Source: JAKACA01 sp050010115 (lineage in GTDB: Bacteria > Actinomycetota > Acidimicrobiia > Acidimicrobiales > Bog-793). Taken from it: a stretch of 14,161 bases of DNA. The notes under the pieces are model-generated. The model ran no database searches. It saw nothing but the letters and a program-made list of their open reading frames with translations, and was not told the origin of the DNA. The position numbers were made by a program, and so were the translations under genes. Below are positions 7,166-13,929 of the stretch, one piece after another. The DNA is taken from contig JBEKLQ010000107.1 of the NCBI GenBank assembly GCA_050010115.1, forward strand, positions 1-14,161. The letters run 5' to 3'. The stretch's first letter is position 1. Every line of letters starts with the position of its first letter.

Positions 7166-7249
7166 ATGAGCTCGACGTTCTCTCGCCAGTCGTCTTCGCT
7201 GCCGGGCTGAGCCGGCGATAGACACTCCGCCCACCGCTTCCCGCAACGA

Positions 7250-7273
7250 GGCTGAGAGCCTCTGGTCTCAGCC
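7250..7273. terminator. Stem-loop between convergent genes, possible bidirectional terminator
   Basis: GGCTGAGA (7250-7257) and TCTCAGCC (7266-7273) form a perfect 8-bp stem with an eight-base loop. The right arm contains the stop codon of the minus-strand membrane protein (7268-7270). The HD gene ends at 7165 on the other strand, so the hairpin sits where both transcripts should end. No T-run is present, as is common in high-GC genomes. A second small dyad, GCCGG/CCGGC, lies at about 7201-7216. Confidence 0.45.
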
Positions 7274-8287
7274 ACGGAGCGGTGCCTGCGGTGCCTGCGG
7301 TGCCTGCGGTGGCTGCGATGCCCGCGGTGCTTGCGGTGCCTTCGTGGGCAACTGGTCGAACGTCGGGATCAAGTAGGCGAGGCCGGCGATCATGGGCCCG
7401 ACGAACATGAATGCCATACCGAGGAGCCTCAGCGGGTGTGACACGGTGACCAGGCCGCCGATGCCGGCCATGGCCACGCCGACGAGGCCCACCCATCCGG
7501 TCGCCCGGAACGTACGGGTGGATCCCCTGACCCGGAGCAAGAGCGTCACCGCACCCAGGGCAAGGGGGAGACCGAGGACGGCGTGGGCGAGATAGACCGT
7601 CGCTCCCTTGGTCGGCAACCAACCGCTCGACCTGCCAGCAGGTACGAGAAGCAGGGCCGCGACGCCGAGGAAGAACTCGATGGCCACGAGCACCGAAAGA
7701 CTCAACGCCAGCCGACGGTTCGAGCTCTCTCTGGCGGTCCCGGGGTCACCTGCAGGAACGGTGCGACCGAGCGGAACGCCACCGTCGACAGTCGTCACCC
7801 CTTGGTTCGCCGGGCGAGGCGCTCCTCCCTCTCTCACGGGAGCGACCCGTACGAGCGCGTTGTAGGTGACGACGGCGATCGAGAGGTGCATGACCATGAG
7901 CACGGCGACGGCTCGAACGGGTTGATTCCGGAGGAGGAGCCAGATGTCGGGGAGCCAGAGGACGAGCGTCACGAGGACGGCGAGCCGGAGGAACAGCCAA
8001 CGGGGCGCCGAGGTGATGCGGGCCACGGTGGGCCATCCTGCGCAGGCGATCAGCACACCGATGGTCGTGAGCGTGCCGTAGTCAGAGGCACGAAAGTGCA
8101 CGTACCCCTTCGTCGCCGGGAACACACTCGTCCCGATGAGGACGAGGAGAGCATCCACTGCGAGGGAACCGACCACTGAGAGGATCGTCGCCAGCAACAG
8201 GGCCGGGACCGATGGCTGACGATGACGGGGCGACCAGTCGACCCGTACGAGTTTCAGGGCTCGTTCGGGCAGGCTCGTTGTCGACAT
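7268..8287 (-). CDS. Eight-TM membrane protein, N-half DUF6069-like, PQA-repeat tail
   Basis: A 339-residue integral membrane protein of unknown function. The start is set at the ATG 8285-8287 because GAGGT lies seven bases before it; the frame is open further up without support. Four helices lie at about 28-52, 70-90, 97-117 and 123-143. This first half resembles the small four-TM DUF6069 proteins of actinobacteria. A hydrophilic linker (148-192) follows, then four more helices at about 193-215, 229-251, 264-283 and 288-308. The second half is not recognised. The C-terminus (317-339) is a Pro-Gln-Ala repeat, encoded by a 9-bp tandem repeat. It looks like a fusion of two four-TM modules. It is monocistronic and convergent with the HD gene. 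No catalytic motif is evident. Confidence 0.75.
   Translation of the reverse strand: MSTTSLPERALKLVRVDWSPRHRQPSVPALLLATILSVVGSLAVDALLVLIGTSVFPATKGYVHFRASDYGTLTTIGVLIACAGWPTVARITSAPRWLFLRLAVLVTLVLWLPDIWLLLRNQPVRAVAVLMVMHLSIAVVTYNALVRVAPVREGGAPRPANQGVTTVDGGVPLGRTVPAGDPGTARESSNRRLALSLSVLVAIEFFLGVAALLLVPAGRSSGWLPTKGATVYLAHAVLGLPLALGAVTLLLRVRGSTRTFRATGWVGLVGVAMAGIGGLVTVSHPLRLLGMAFMFVGPMIAGLAYLIPTFDQLPTKAPQAPRASQPPQAPQAPQAPLRG
7281..7343. repeat. 9-bp tandem repeat coding the PQA tail
   Basis: Seven consecutive 9-bp units of the GGTGCCTGC type run from 7281 to 7343: three identical copies at 7281-7307, then four variants. They encode the Gln-Ala-Pro triplets at the end of the membrane protein on the minus strand. 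Such in-frame minisatellites can change copy number by slippage without shifting the frame. Confidence 0.85.
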
Positions 8288-8624
8288 GGTGCTGACCTCG
8301 GGGATGACGCGCGGGAGAAAGGGGTTGCCTCGGACTGCTCTCCAGTTTGTAGCCACTGCCGCTCGAAGTCAGTTCACCCGTCCGGCCCCCGGCGAGGAGC
8401 TGGTCGCGAAGTGAAACATCTGCCGTTGTTCCGGTCCATAGAACAGTGAGCAGGAGAACGGGAGTCGACATAGGCATGGCCACGACCCATGTCCCCCCGG
8501 TCCCAGATCCCCGCCGAGCACCCAGCGGGCTGCGGCCGGTCACCCCCGCCGGTGCGGTCCCGCCCCGTGAGATCCTGATGTCGGCCCGCTACAGTCTGGG
8601 CAACATCGGCGACGGAGGCTCGAA
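8288..8624. other. Divergent intergenic region, membrane protein / universal stress protein
   Basis: 337 bases between two divergent starts. Several short open frames cross it on both strands, but none has a ribosome site or protein-like composition. The only element I would point to is the weak promoter candidate at 8567-8595. No repeat or strong hairpin was seen. Confidence 0.5.
8567..8595 (+). promoter_or_regulatory. Weak sigma-70-like promoter candidate for the stress protein gene
   Basis: GTGAGA (8567-8572) and TACAGT (8590-8595) are separated by 17 bases, each matching four of six positions of the -35 and -10 consensus. The -10 element ends 29 bases before the start codon, which fits a short leader with the GGAGG site. 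In a high-GC genome such matches occur by chance, so this is tentative. Confidence 0.28.
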
Positions 8625-9059
8625 ATGTACAAATCGGTGCTGGTCGCGACGGACGGTTCCGAGACCGCATCTGAGGCCGTCCGGGTGGCGACCGAGCTAG
8701 CGAAACTCTTCGGCGCGACGCTGCATGTCGCCAACGTGTATCGCTCCGGCCAAAGGGGCACACTCAATGTGCCGGGCTTCTCGCTGGGCTACCCCGAGGG
8801 GATCGACAGCGGGAGTGTCGCGCAGACACAAGCGGAGTCGGTCGCGTCGCACGCCCGGACCAAGGGAGTGAAGGCGCACACACACGTGGTGACGGGCAAC
8901 GTGGCCGAACAGATTGTGGCCATCGCCGAGAAGCAGCATGTGGATCTCGTCGTCGTCGGCAACAAGGGCATGCGAGGGCTGAAACGCGTGCTCGGCAGCG
9001 TGCCGAACGCCGTCGCGCACACAGCCCCGTGCGCAGTGCTCATCGTCAACACGACCTAG
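8625..9059 (+). CDS. Universal stress protein (UspA family)
   Basis: A 144-residue single-domain Usp, a cytoplasmic dimer that typically binds ATP in stress, hypoxia or stationary phase. The N-terminus YKSVLVATDGSETASEA carries the conserved Asp10 of the nucleotide site. The C-terminal phosphate loop is GNKGMRGLKRVLGSVPNAV (112-130): Gly112, Gly115, then Gly124-Ser125. Eight residues separate the second and third glycines, one fewer than in the archaeal MJ0577 type. The loop is otherwise intact, so ATP binding is likely. The start is supported by GGAGG six bases upstream. It is followed at 174 bp by an RsbRD-type domain protein on the same strand, which fits a stress setting, although the gap suggests separate transcription. 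Confidence 0.93.
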   Translation: MYKSVLVATDGSETASEAVRVATELAKLFGATLHVANVYRSGQRGTLNVPGFSLGYPEGIDSGSVAQTQAESVASHARTKGVKAHTHVVTGNVAEQIVAIAEKQHVDLVVVGNKGMRGLKRVLGSVPNAVAHTAPCAVLIVNTT

Positions 9060-9233
9060 CGCCACGGCCTAGCCCCATCGCTCGGTTCACTGCACTTCCA
9101 GTGTCAGGCCGGTGGAGGCCCTTCATCGGGTCCTTCGGCCCTTCCGCGCGGCCCGGCGCCCAGCGATCATGGACAGGCACCGTCACGGGTCGTCGATACG
9201 GGGCCACTTGAGTTGATCGATCGGAGGAGTGCC

Positions 9234-9689
9234 ATGGATCTCGTCGCCGTGCTCAGCGAGGCCAAGACCGAAGTCCTGGATGAGGCCGCCGAGGGACTCG
9301 CGCGGTCCCACCTCGGTCACTACGACGCATCGGGCCCGGAGGAGCAGCGGCTTCATTTGGAGGCGCTCTTCGATGTCGTTGTCGACTGTCTGCACCGTCG
9401 CGAGCTCGTTCACGTCGCCGGGTACGCCGAGGAGATCGCCCGCGACCGATTCATTAGCGGCTTCGGCATCGGTGAGGTCCAGACCGCGTTCAACGTGCTG
9501 GAGGAGTCGATGTGGCGCCAAGTCACCACCAAGGTCCCTGCCGAGGAGCTCTCGGAGTCGCTCGGCCTGCTCACGACGGTCCTCGGAGTCGGCAAGGACG
9601 CGCTCGCCCGGACCTACGTATCGCTCGCGAGCCATCAGCACGTGCAGTCGCTCGACCTCCGTGCCATGTTCCGCGGCACCGGGGGCTGA
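9234..9689 (+). CDS. Stand-alone RsbRD N-terminal-like sensor domain
   Basis: A 151-residue all-helical cytoplasmic protein. The segment EEIARDRFISGFGIGEVQTA (67-86), followed by FNVLEESMWRQV, matches the typical 'RxxxGFxxxEvxxaxxxLrxxxW' helix pair of the RsbRD_N domain. That domain is the non-haem N-terminal sensor found on RsbR-type stressosome proteins and some histidine kinases. No STAS, kinase or other output domain follows, so the whole protein is the sensor domain. It may act by protein-protein contact, or be a relic of a larger regulator. The ATG at 9234 is chosen over the upstream TTG (9213) because GGAGG ends six bases before it. The start lies 174 bp after the universal stress gene. 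The domain call is moderate. Confidence 0.72.
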   Translation: MDLVAVLSEAKTEVLDEAAEGLARSHLGHYDASGPEEQRLHLEALFDVVVDCLHRRELVHVAGYAEEIARDRFISGFGIGEVQTAFNVLEESMWRQVTTKVPAEELSESLGLLTTVLGVGKDALARTYVSLASHQHVQSLDLRAMFRGTGG

Positions 9690-9703
9690 CAACCGCCGAG
9701 CTG

Positions 9704-9762
9704 CGCCGGCGCTACGGCCAGATTACGCCGGCGCTACGGCCAGATTGCGCCGGGCTACGGCC
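9704..9762. repeat. 22-bp tandem repeat between convergent genes
   Basis: The unit CGCCGGCGCTACGGCCAGAT followed by two bases occurs at 9704-9725 and 9726-9747. A third, shortened copy lies at 9748-9762, with one base missing. It sits 14 bases after the stop of the RsbRD-like gene, in the 155-bp gap before the convergent hydrolase ends at 9845. A 10-bp palindrome GCCTCGAGGC lies at 9792-9801, and a 10-bp direct repeat GGGGCCGTTC occurs twice further on. It may help end transcription; this is inference. Confidence 0.8.
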
Positions 9763-9844
9763 GGGGAACCCGCTGGTGGGCGTCCCGTGCGGCCTCGAGG
9801 CGCCGGGGGCCGTTCGCCACTAAGTCCGCAGGTACAGGGGCCGT

Positions 9845-10750
9845 TCAGTCGCTCAGGCGAGCTTGGGACTCACCGCGGGTCGCTACGCTGCCGATCTCGT
9901 CGGCGAAGCGGGCCCAGAGCGCCCGGGGAAGGTCGTGGCCCATGCCGGGGACGCCGACGAAGGTGGCGCCAGGGATCGCGTGAGCAAGTGCCCGTCCGCC
10001 GTTCACGGCGACGAGCGGGTCAGCCAGCCCGTGGATGACGACGGTCGGCACCTGGACGGAGGCAAGCGCGCGGGTCCGGTCGCGCTGGGCGAGGATGGCC
10101 GCCGTCTGCCGCAGGTAGCCGCCCGGGTCGTAGCAGCGGTCGTAGGAGCGGCCGGCGATGTCCCGAAGCCGTGCTTCGTCGACCGGGTAGGCGGGGGATC
10201 CGATGACCCGGAACGTCTCGACGACCACCTCGATGGCGGCCGCACGGTCGAGTACGGGTCGGCGCCGTGCCAGGCGCGCGATCACCTTCGGCGCAGGGTA
10301 CCCGACGATGCGGGACCCGGTGGACGTCATGATCAAGGTCAGGCTGCGCACGCGCTCCGCGTGGCGCAACACGAGCTCTTGCGCGATGAAGCCGCCCATC
10401 GACGCCCCGACGACGTGCGCCGAGGCGAGCCCGAGGCCGTCGAGCAGGCCGGCGGCGTCGTCGGCCATGTCCTCGATCCGGTAGGGCGGCCGACGGCGGT
10501 TGAAAAACGCCCTGACCGGGCTCGGCGAGCCAAGCTCCGGCAGATGGGTCGAGAGCCCGACGTCCCGGTTGTCGAAGCGGATCACGAAGTGGCCACGGGT
10601 GGCGAGGTTCGAACAGAGGTCGTCGGGCCAGGTGACCATCTGCGTCGCGAGGCCCATGACCAGCAGGATCGGCGGGTCAGTGGCCTCACCGAAGGTCTCG
10701 TAACAGATCTCGATGCCGTTGGCGGCGGCTCTCGCGGGCTCGGGGCTCAT
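9845..10750 (-). CDS. Alpha/beta-hydrolase, RdmC-like esterase family
   Basis: A 301-residue cytoplasmic alpha/beta-hydrolase. The nucleophile elbow is GASMGG, with Ser117. The acid is probably Asp244 in HGLADPLV, and the base His272 in GMGHDLP, so the Ser-Asp-His triad is complete. The N-terminal part, with ILLVMGLATQMVTWPDDL and VIRFDNRDVGLST (56-68), is typical of the aclacinomycin methylesterase (RdmC)-like group, in which the 'D-N/H-R-D-x-G-x-S' segment is well conserved. The oxyanion hole is likely at MGLA (32-35). The substrate is unknown; this group contains many general carboxylesterases. The ATG at 10748-10750 has only a weak GGGT upstream. It lies 115 bp downstream of the lipoprotein gene on the same strand and could share its transcript. 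Confidence 0.9.
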   Translation of the reverse strand: MSPEPARAAANGIEICYETFGEATDPPILLVMGLATQMVTWPDDLCSNLATRGHFVIRFDNRDVGLSTHLPELGSPSPVRAFFNRRRPPYRIEDMADDAAGLLDGLGLASAHVVGASMGGFIAQELVLRHAERVRSLTLIMTSTGSRIVGYPAPKVIARLARRRPVLDRAAAIEVVVETFRVIGSPAYPVDEARLRDIAGRSYDRCYDPGGYLRQTAAILAQRDRTRALASVQVPTVVIHGLADPLVAVNGGRALAHAIPGATFVGVPGMGHDLPRALWARFADEIGSVATRGESQARLSD

Positions 10751-10865
10751 CTACCCAGAGCGTAGGTCCACCGCACCTGCGGCGGCGCCATCAACTTCGG
10801 GCATGTCGTGAACGGGCCCTCCTCCGTCGCGACGGTCGCCCTCCTGCCGAGCGCCCACGACCTAG

Positions 10866-11603
10866 CTACGTCGAGCGGCCGTGGGCCGCGGCCGCCACCG
10901 CGATCTGGAGTAGCGCCCGGTACTGCGGGCTTTGCGGTCTGGTCGCGCTCAGTACCAGGCCGAGGACTAGCACGACTGACCCATCGGTTGCTTGCACAGC
11001 GATCCCGTAGACGCCTCCGCCTTTCGGGAGTACCCAACTCGCCGCCGAACGGGCGACGCCGGCGATCGGGACGACGGCGCACTTCTCGCACTCGCTGCCC
11101 TTCGCCTTGAGCTTGAGATACTCGGCGGCACTCGCCTGATGGGGTGCGGGCAAGTAGACAACCACGGTACGGCTCGCGGCGATCCAGGCACAGTTCGTCT
11201 CCTGCGCCAGCGACGGAGTGGCGTCGGGGGCAAAAGCATCGATCTCGGCCGCTGTGTCCAGCGTGCAGGCACCGGAGGGGCCGCCAGGGAGGGTGCCCGA
11301 AGTGGCGGTGGATGGGGGCACCGGCGTCGTACTCGAGGGCGACGACGACGATCGTGTAGTCGAGCTGGTTGTGCCAGTGGTCCCGGTTGAGCCGGTGGTC
11401 CCGGTTGAGCCGGTGGTCCCCGTCGAGCCCGTGGTGCCCGTTGAGCCGGTGGTCCCGGTGGGGCCGGACGAGCCAGTTGCAGCTGTCCGAGGTGATGACG
11501 ATGCCGATGTTGCGGAGTGGGTCCTCGAGCACGCCGCCGGCAAGATCGAAAGGCAGCAGAGCACCACGAGCGGCAACCAACGCCGCGACCGCCTGTGTGT
11601 CAT
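10866..11603 (-). CDS. Secreted lipoprotein, DUF3558-like, with Gly-X-Thr repeat linker
   Basis: A 245-residue predicted lipoprotein. RRSRRW is followed by a hydrophobic h-region and the lipobox LPAAC, with Cys25 the lipidated residue. Residues 47-79 are eleven Gly-X-Y triplets (mostly GTT and GST, the first GPT), then a Ser/Thr/Pro-rich stretch to about 110. The folded domain starts at GACTLDTAAEIDAFAP, with Cys113 and Cys138 (NCAW) spaced like the disulfide pair of DUF3558-type actinobacterial lipoproteins. Cys172 and Cys175 (CEKC) may form a second pair. The linker is probably an extended, possibly O-glycosylated stalk crossing the cell wall. AGGAGG lies 11 bases before the ATG, rather far. 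It starts 33 bp after the EAL gene's stop, so the two are likely one operon. The function is unknown. Confidence 0.8.
   Translation of the reverse strand: MTHRRSRRWLPLVVLCCLSILPAACSRTHSATSASSSPRTAATGSSGPTGTTGSTGTTGSTGTTGSTGTTGSTGTTGTTSSTTRSSSSPSSTTPVPPSTATSGTLPGGPSGACTLDTAAEIDAFAPDATPSLAQETNCAWIAASRTVVVYLPAPHQASAAEYLKLKAKGSECEKCAVVPIAGVARSAASWVLPKGGGVYGIAVQATDGSVVLVLGLVLSATRPQSPQYRALLQIAVAAAAHGRST
11367..11465. repeat. 18-bp tandem repeat coding the Gly-X-Thr linker
   Basis: Minus-strand codons for lipoprotein residues 47-79 form an 18-bp repeat (plus-strand unit like GGTGGTCCCGGTTGAGCC), with near-identical neighbours at 11387-11440 and more diverged ends. Each unit codes GTTGST. Copy number could vary by slippage, changing stalk length without a frameshift. 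Confidence 0.85.
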
Positions 11604-11636
11604 GGCCGGCCGCGCCTCCTGTAATACCCGACCGGA

Positions 11637-12407
11637 TCAGGCCGGCAGGTACTCGGGGCGCCCGAACAGGTAGCCCTGGCCGGCAGCGATGCCGAGCGTT
11701 CTCAGCATCGCCAGCTCGTCCTTGGTCTCGACGCCTTCGGCCAGGCTGAGCGCTCCTGCCCGGGCCGCCAGCGAACCGAACGTGGCGGCGATCGTCTGCT
11801 TGATCGGGTCGTGCTCGATCCCACGGGTCACGTCGACGTCGATCTTGATGATGTCGGGGCGCACGTCCAGCATGTGCCGAAGGCTCACGTCGGCCATCCC
11901 GGCGTCGTCCACGGCGATCCGGACCCCCGACGAGCGCAGTTCGTCGAACGCGGTCGAGAACTGCGGGTACGCCTCGATCGCCTCGCCCTCTTTGATCTCG
12001 AGCACGACGCGAGCTGCTTCGACGCTGACCAGTAGCTCGAACAACGCCGGCGAGGCGGCCGTGAGCGGGGACACGTTCACGGCCAGGAACACCTCGGCCG
12101 GCAGGCGGTCGAGGCAGGCGAGTGCCGCCTTCACCGCAGCGACCTCGAGCTCCTTGTCGAGTCCTTGTACCTTCGCCTCCGCGAACCACGGCCCCGGCGA
12201 GACGACCTCGCCGGGGAAGCGAGCGAGTGCCTCGTAGCCGATCACGTCGTCGGTGCCGAGATCGATGATCCGTTGGAATGCCACCCGGATTGTGCCGTCC
12301 CGCAAGAGCCCGATGACGTCCAGCACGGGACGGACACGTGCTGTGGTGTCGTCGGGCTGATCGGGCGTCGTTAGGTCGGGCTCGTTCGTCGCGGTCGAAT
12401 CGTCCAT
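11637..12407 (-). CDS. EAL-domain protein, putative c-di-GMP phosphodiesterase or receptor
   Basis: A 256-residue cytoplasmic protein consisting of an EAL domain after a short acidic N-terminus. The key residues in order are EALAR (59-63), NVSP with Asn111, Glu137 in LEIKE, Asp167-Asp168 in AVDDAG, Lys188 in IIKID, Glu224 in AEGVET and Gln244 in GQGY. All metal and general-base positions appear to be kept. Loop 6, normally DDFGTG, reads DDAGMADVS and lacks the second glycine, so activity may be low. No sensor domain is attached. The frame runs far upstream antisense to the neighbour, but the ATG at 12405-12407 with GGGGGAG just before it is the sensible start. It is divergent from a receiver-EAL gene 150 bp away and followed after 33 bp by the lipoprotein gene. 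Confidence 0.88.
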   Translation of the reverse strand: MDDSTATNEPDLTTPDQPDDTTARVRPVLDVIGLLRDGTIRVAFQRIIDLGTDDVIGYEALARFPGEVVSPGPWFAEAKVQGLDKELEVAAVKAALACLDRLPAEVFLAVNVSPLTAASPALFELLVSVEAARVVLEIKEGEAIEAYPQFSTAFDELRSSGVRIAVDDAGMADVSLRHMLDVRPDIIKIDVDVTRGIEHDPIKQTIAATFGSLAARAGALSLAEGVETKDELAMLRTLGIAAGQGYLFGRPEYLPA

Positions 12408-12557
12408 TGCTCCCCCGGTTAGCCGCAGATGCTGGAGTTTCTTAGCACGGTCGCCACCCGGAAAGAAAACGTAGTGCTGCGTGCAATCAACGAGGCCGGT
12501 CAGGTGTGTTACTAGGTAGTGGGGTGTTGTCGGCAAACTCCGCCGTTGGGAGCCGCT
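12408..12557. promoter_or_regulatory. Shared divergent promoter region of the two EAL genes
   Basis: 150 bases separate the starts of two genes with the same catalytic domain pointing apart, so both promoters must lie here or within the genes. The middle is slightly AT-richer (12465-12490, with GAAAGAAAACG). I see no convincing -35/-10 pair or strong dyad. Longer starts for the plus gene (a GTG at 12519) would narrow the region to about 110 bases. Confidence 0.35.
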
Positions 12558-13799
12558 GTGACGAGGGAAGCAGTACGGGTATACCGCCAACCACCCCTGC
12601 CGTCTTCGATGTGCGCGCTCATCGTCGACGATGAGCCTGGCGTCATCCGCCTGCTGCAATCGATGCTGTTCGAGGTGTCCGGGCTCCGCACGGTAGGTAC
12701 CGGCGACGCCACCGAGGCGGTCCAACTGTTCCTCCACCACCGCCCTGACCTGGTATTTCTCGACGAGCAGTTGCCTGCGATCAGCGGCATCGAGCTCATG
12801 GCGAAGCTCCGTGAGCTGGTCGCGGACGAGGACTTCGTCCCGATGGTCCTGCTCACGGCGGACGTGGCGCCCCCGTTCCGGACCGAGGCGCTCCGAGCCG
12901 GCGCTGACGACTTCCTGACAAAACCGCTCGATCTCGCCGAAGTAGTCCTCCGCAGCCGGAACCTGCTGCGCGGCCGGTCGCTCCATGCCCGGCTCAACGA
13001 GGAGCGACGGGGCCTCGCGGTCCAGATGCGAGCGATCGAGGAGCGTGACCACGCATCGGCGGCCTGGCGACGACTGGCGAGCGACCGCATCCATGCGGTG
13101 CTGGCACGACGCTCCATCGAGCCCGTGTACCAACCGATCGCCGATCTGCGGGATGGCCGGATCCTCGGGGTCGAGGCGCTCTCCCGGTTCACAGCCGACG
13201 AACCGGCCCGTACGCCCGACCTCTGGTTCTCCGAAGCCAAGGACGTCGGCCTCGCGGCCGAGCTCGAGCTCGAGGCGATCCGAGTGGCACTCGATCACTG
13301 GGACGAGATCCCCGGTGACATCTTCGTGTCGCTCAACGTGTCGCCCGAGACGCTCGTAAGCGGTTCCCTCGAGTCCGTAACCGCTGGCCTGCCAGGCGAG
13401 CGTCTGGTCTTCGAGCTCACCGAGCACGCGCGTGTGGCCGACTACGGACCGTTGCGCCACGCCGTCGATTCGCTCCGTAAGCGTGGCATCCGTATCGCCG
13501 TCGACGATGCCGGAGCGGGCTTCGCCAGCCTGCAGCACATCCTGAAGCTCGCACCCGACATGATCAAACTGGATCTTGCCCTGACGCGCGACATCGACAA
13601 CGACCCGGTCCGCCGGGCGCTGGCGGCGGCCCTGGTGAGCTTTGCCGGGGAGACCGGGGCGCAGATCGTGGCAGAGGGGATCGAGACAGCTCGCGAGCAG
13701 GCGACGCTGAGCAAGCTCGGGATCACGATCGGGCAGGGCTATCACCTCGCCCGGCCCAGTCCGCTTCCGGTACCGAAATCGGTCGGTGGGCTCGAGTGA
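12558..13799 (+). CDS. Response regulator with receiver and EAL domains
   Basis: A 413-residue cytoplasmic response regulator. The receiver domain (about 18-137) has acidic Asp24-Asp25 in LIVDDEPG, phospho-acceptor Asp69 in LVFLDEQLP, Thr100 and Lys122 (FLTKPLDL). A charged helical linker (about 138-175) follows, then the EAL domain (about 177-405): EALSR (206-210), NVSP with Asn260, ELTE with Glu286, DDAGAGFAS (316-324), Lys337, AEGIE with Glu373 and GQGY with Gln393. All catalytic positions are present and loop 6 is better kept than in the divergent EAL protein. Phosphorylation probably tunes c-di-GMP breakdown. No histidine kinase is in the window. The GTG at 12558 is chosen because GGGAG lies five bases upstream; an ATG at 12609 would cut close to the receiver. 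Confidence 0.92.
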   Translation: MTREAVRVYRQPPLPSSMCALIVDDEPGVIRLLQSMLFEVSGLRTVGTGDATEAVQLFLHHRPDLVFLDEQLPAISGIELMAKLRELVADEDFVPMVLLTADVAPPFRTEALRAGADDFLTKPLDLAEVVLRSRNLLRGRSLHARLNEERRGLAVQMRAIEERDHASAAWRRLASDRIHAVLARRSIEPVYQPIADLRDGRILGVEALSRFTADEPARTPDLWFSEAKDVGLAAELELEAIRVALDHWDEIPGDIFVSLNVSPETLVSGSLESVTAGLPGERLVFELTEHARVADYGPLRHAVDSLRKRGIRIAVDDAGAGFASLQHILKLAPDMIKLDLALTRDIDNDPVRRALAAALVSFAGETGAQIVAEGIETAREQATLSKLGITIGQGYHLARPSPLPVPKSVGGLE

Positions 13800-13820
13800 C
13801 CGGGGATCTGTTTCCTGCCG

Positions 13821-13860
13821 CTGACCGCTGACGTCACCGGTATGATAACGATATATCGGT
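13821..13860 (+). promoter_or_regulatory. Promoter with overlapping dyad operator before the PadR gene
   Basis: ACCGGTAT (13836-13843) and ATATCGGT (13853-13860) are inverted repeats matching at seven of eight positions, nine bases apart. Within it CGATATATCG (13849-13858) is a perfect 10-bp palindrome. This is the most AT-rich patch in its surroundings. Possible elements are CTGACC (13821-13826) with GATAAC (13844-13849), or CTGACG (13828-13833) with ATATAT (13851-13856), each 17 bases apart. A dyad over the promoter directly before a PadR gene suggests autoregulation. Confidence 0.5.
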
Positions 13861-13863
13861 AAC

Positions 13864-13912
13864 GTCCTCGATGACCGAGGACCGGCAAGCAGCACAGGCC
13901 TCCGGTGAGGCC
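13864..13912 (+). other. Two perfect hairpins in the PadR leader
   Basis: GTCCTCG (13864-13870) pairs perfectly with CGAGGAC (13876-13882) over a five-base loop. GGCCTC (13897-13902) pairs perfectly with GAGGCC (13907-13912) over the tetraloop CGGT. Both lie between the candidate promoter and the start codon at 13930, so they would be part of the transcript leader. Effects on stability or translation are inference. Confidence 0.55.
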
Positions 13913-13929
13913 GGGGAAGGCAGCGGAAC

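Noticed and set aside
8082..8543. Minus-strand frame with a short hydrophobic stretch (STPVLLLTVLWTG) that looked like a signal peptide
   Set aside because: It overlaps the start of the membrane protein gene in another frame, has no ribosome site, and the following sequence is not protein-like.
8446..8700. Short plus-strand open frame before the universal stress protein gene
   Set aside because: No ribosome site, low-complexity composition, and it overlaps the well-supported stress protein start.
10747..12189. Long minus-strand frame across the lipoprotein and EAL genes
   Set aside because: No motifs, Arg/Gly-rich, and it overlaps two well-supported genes in another frame.
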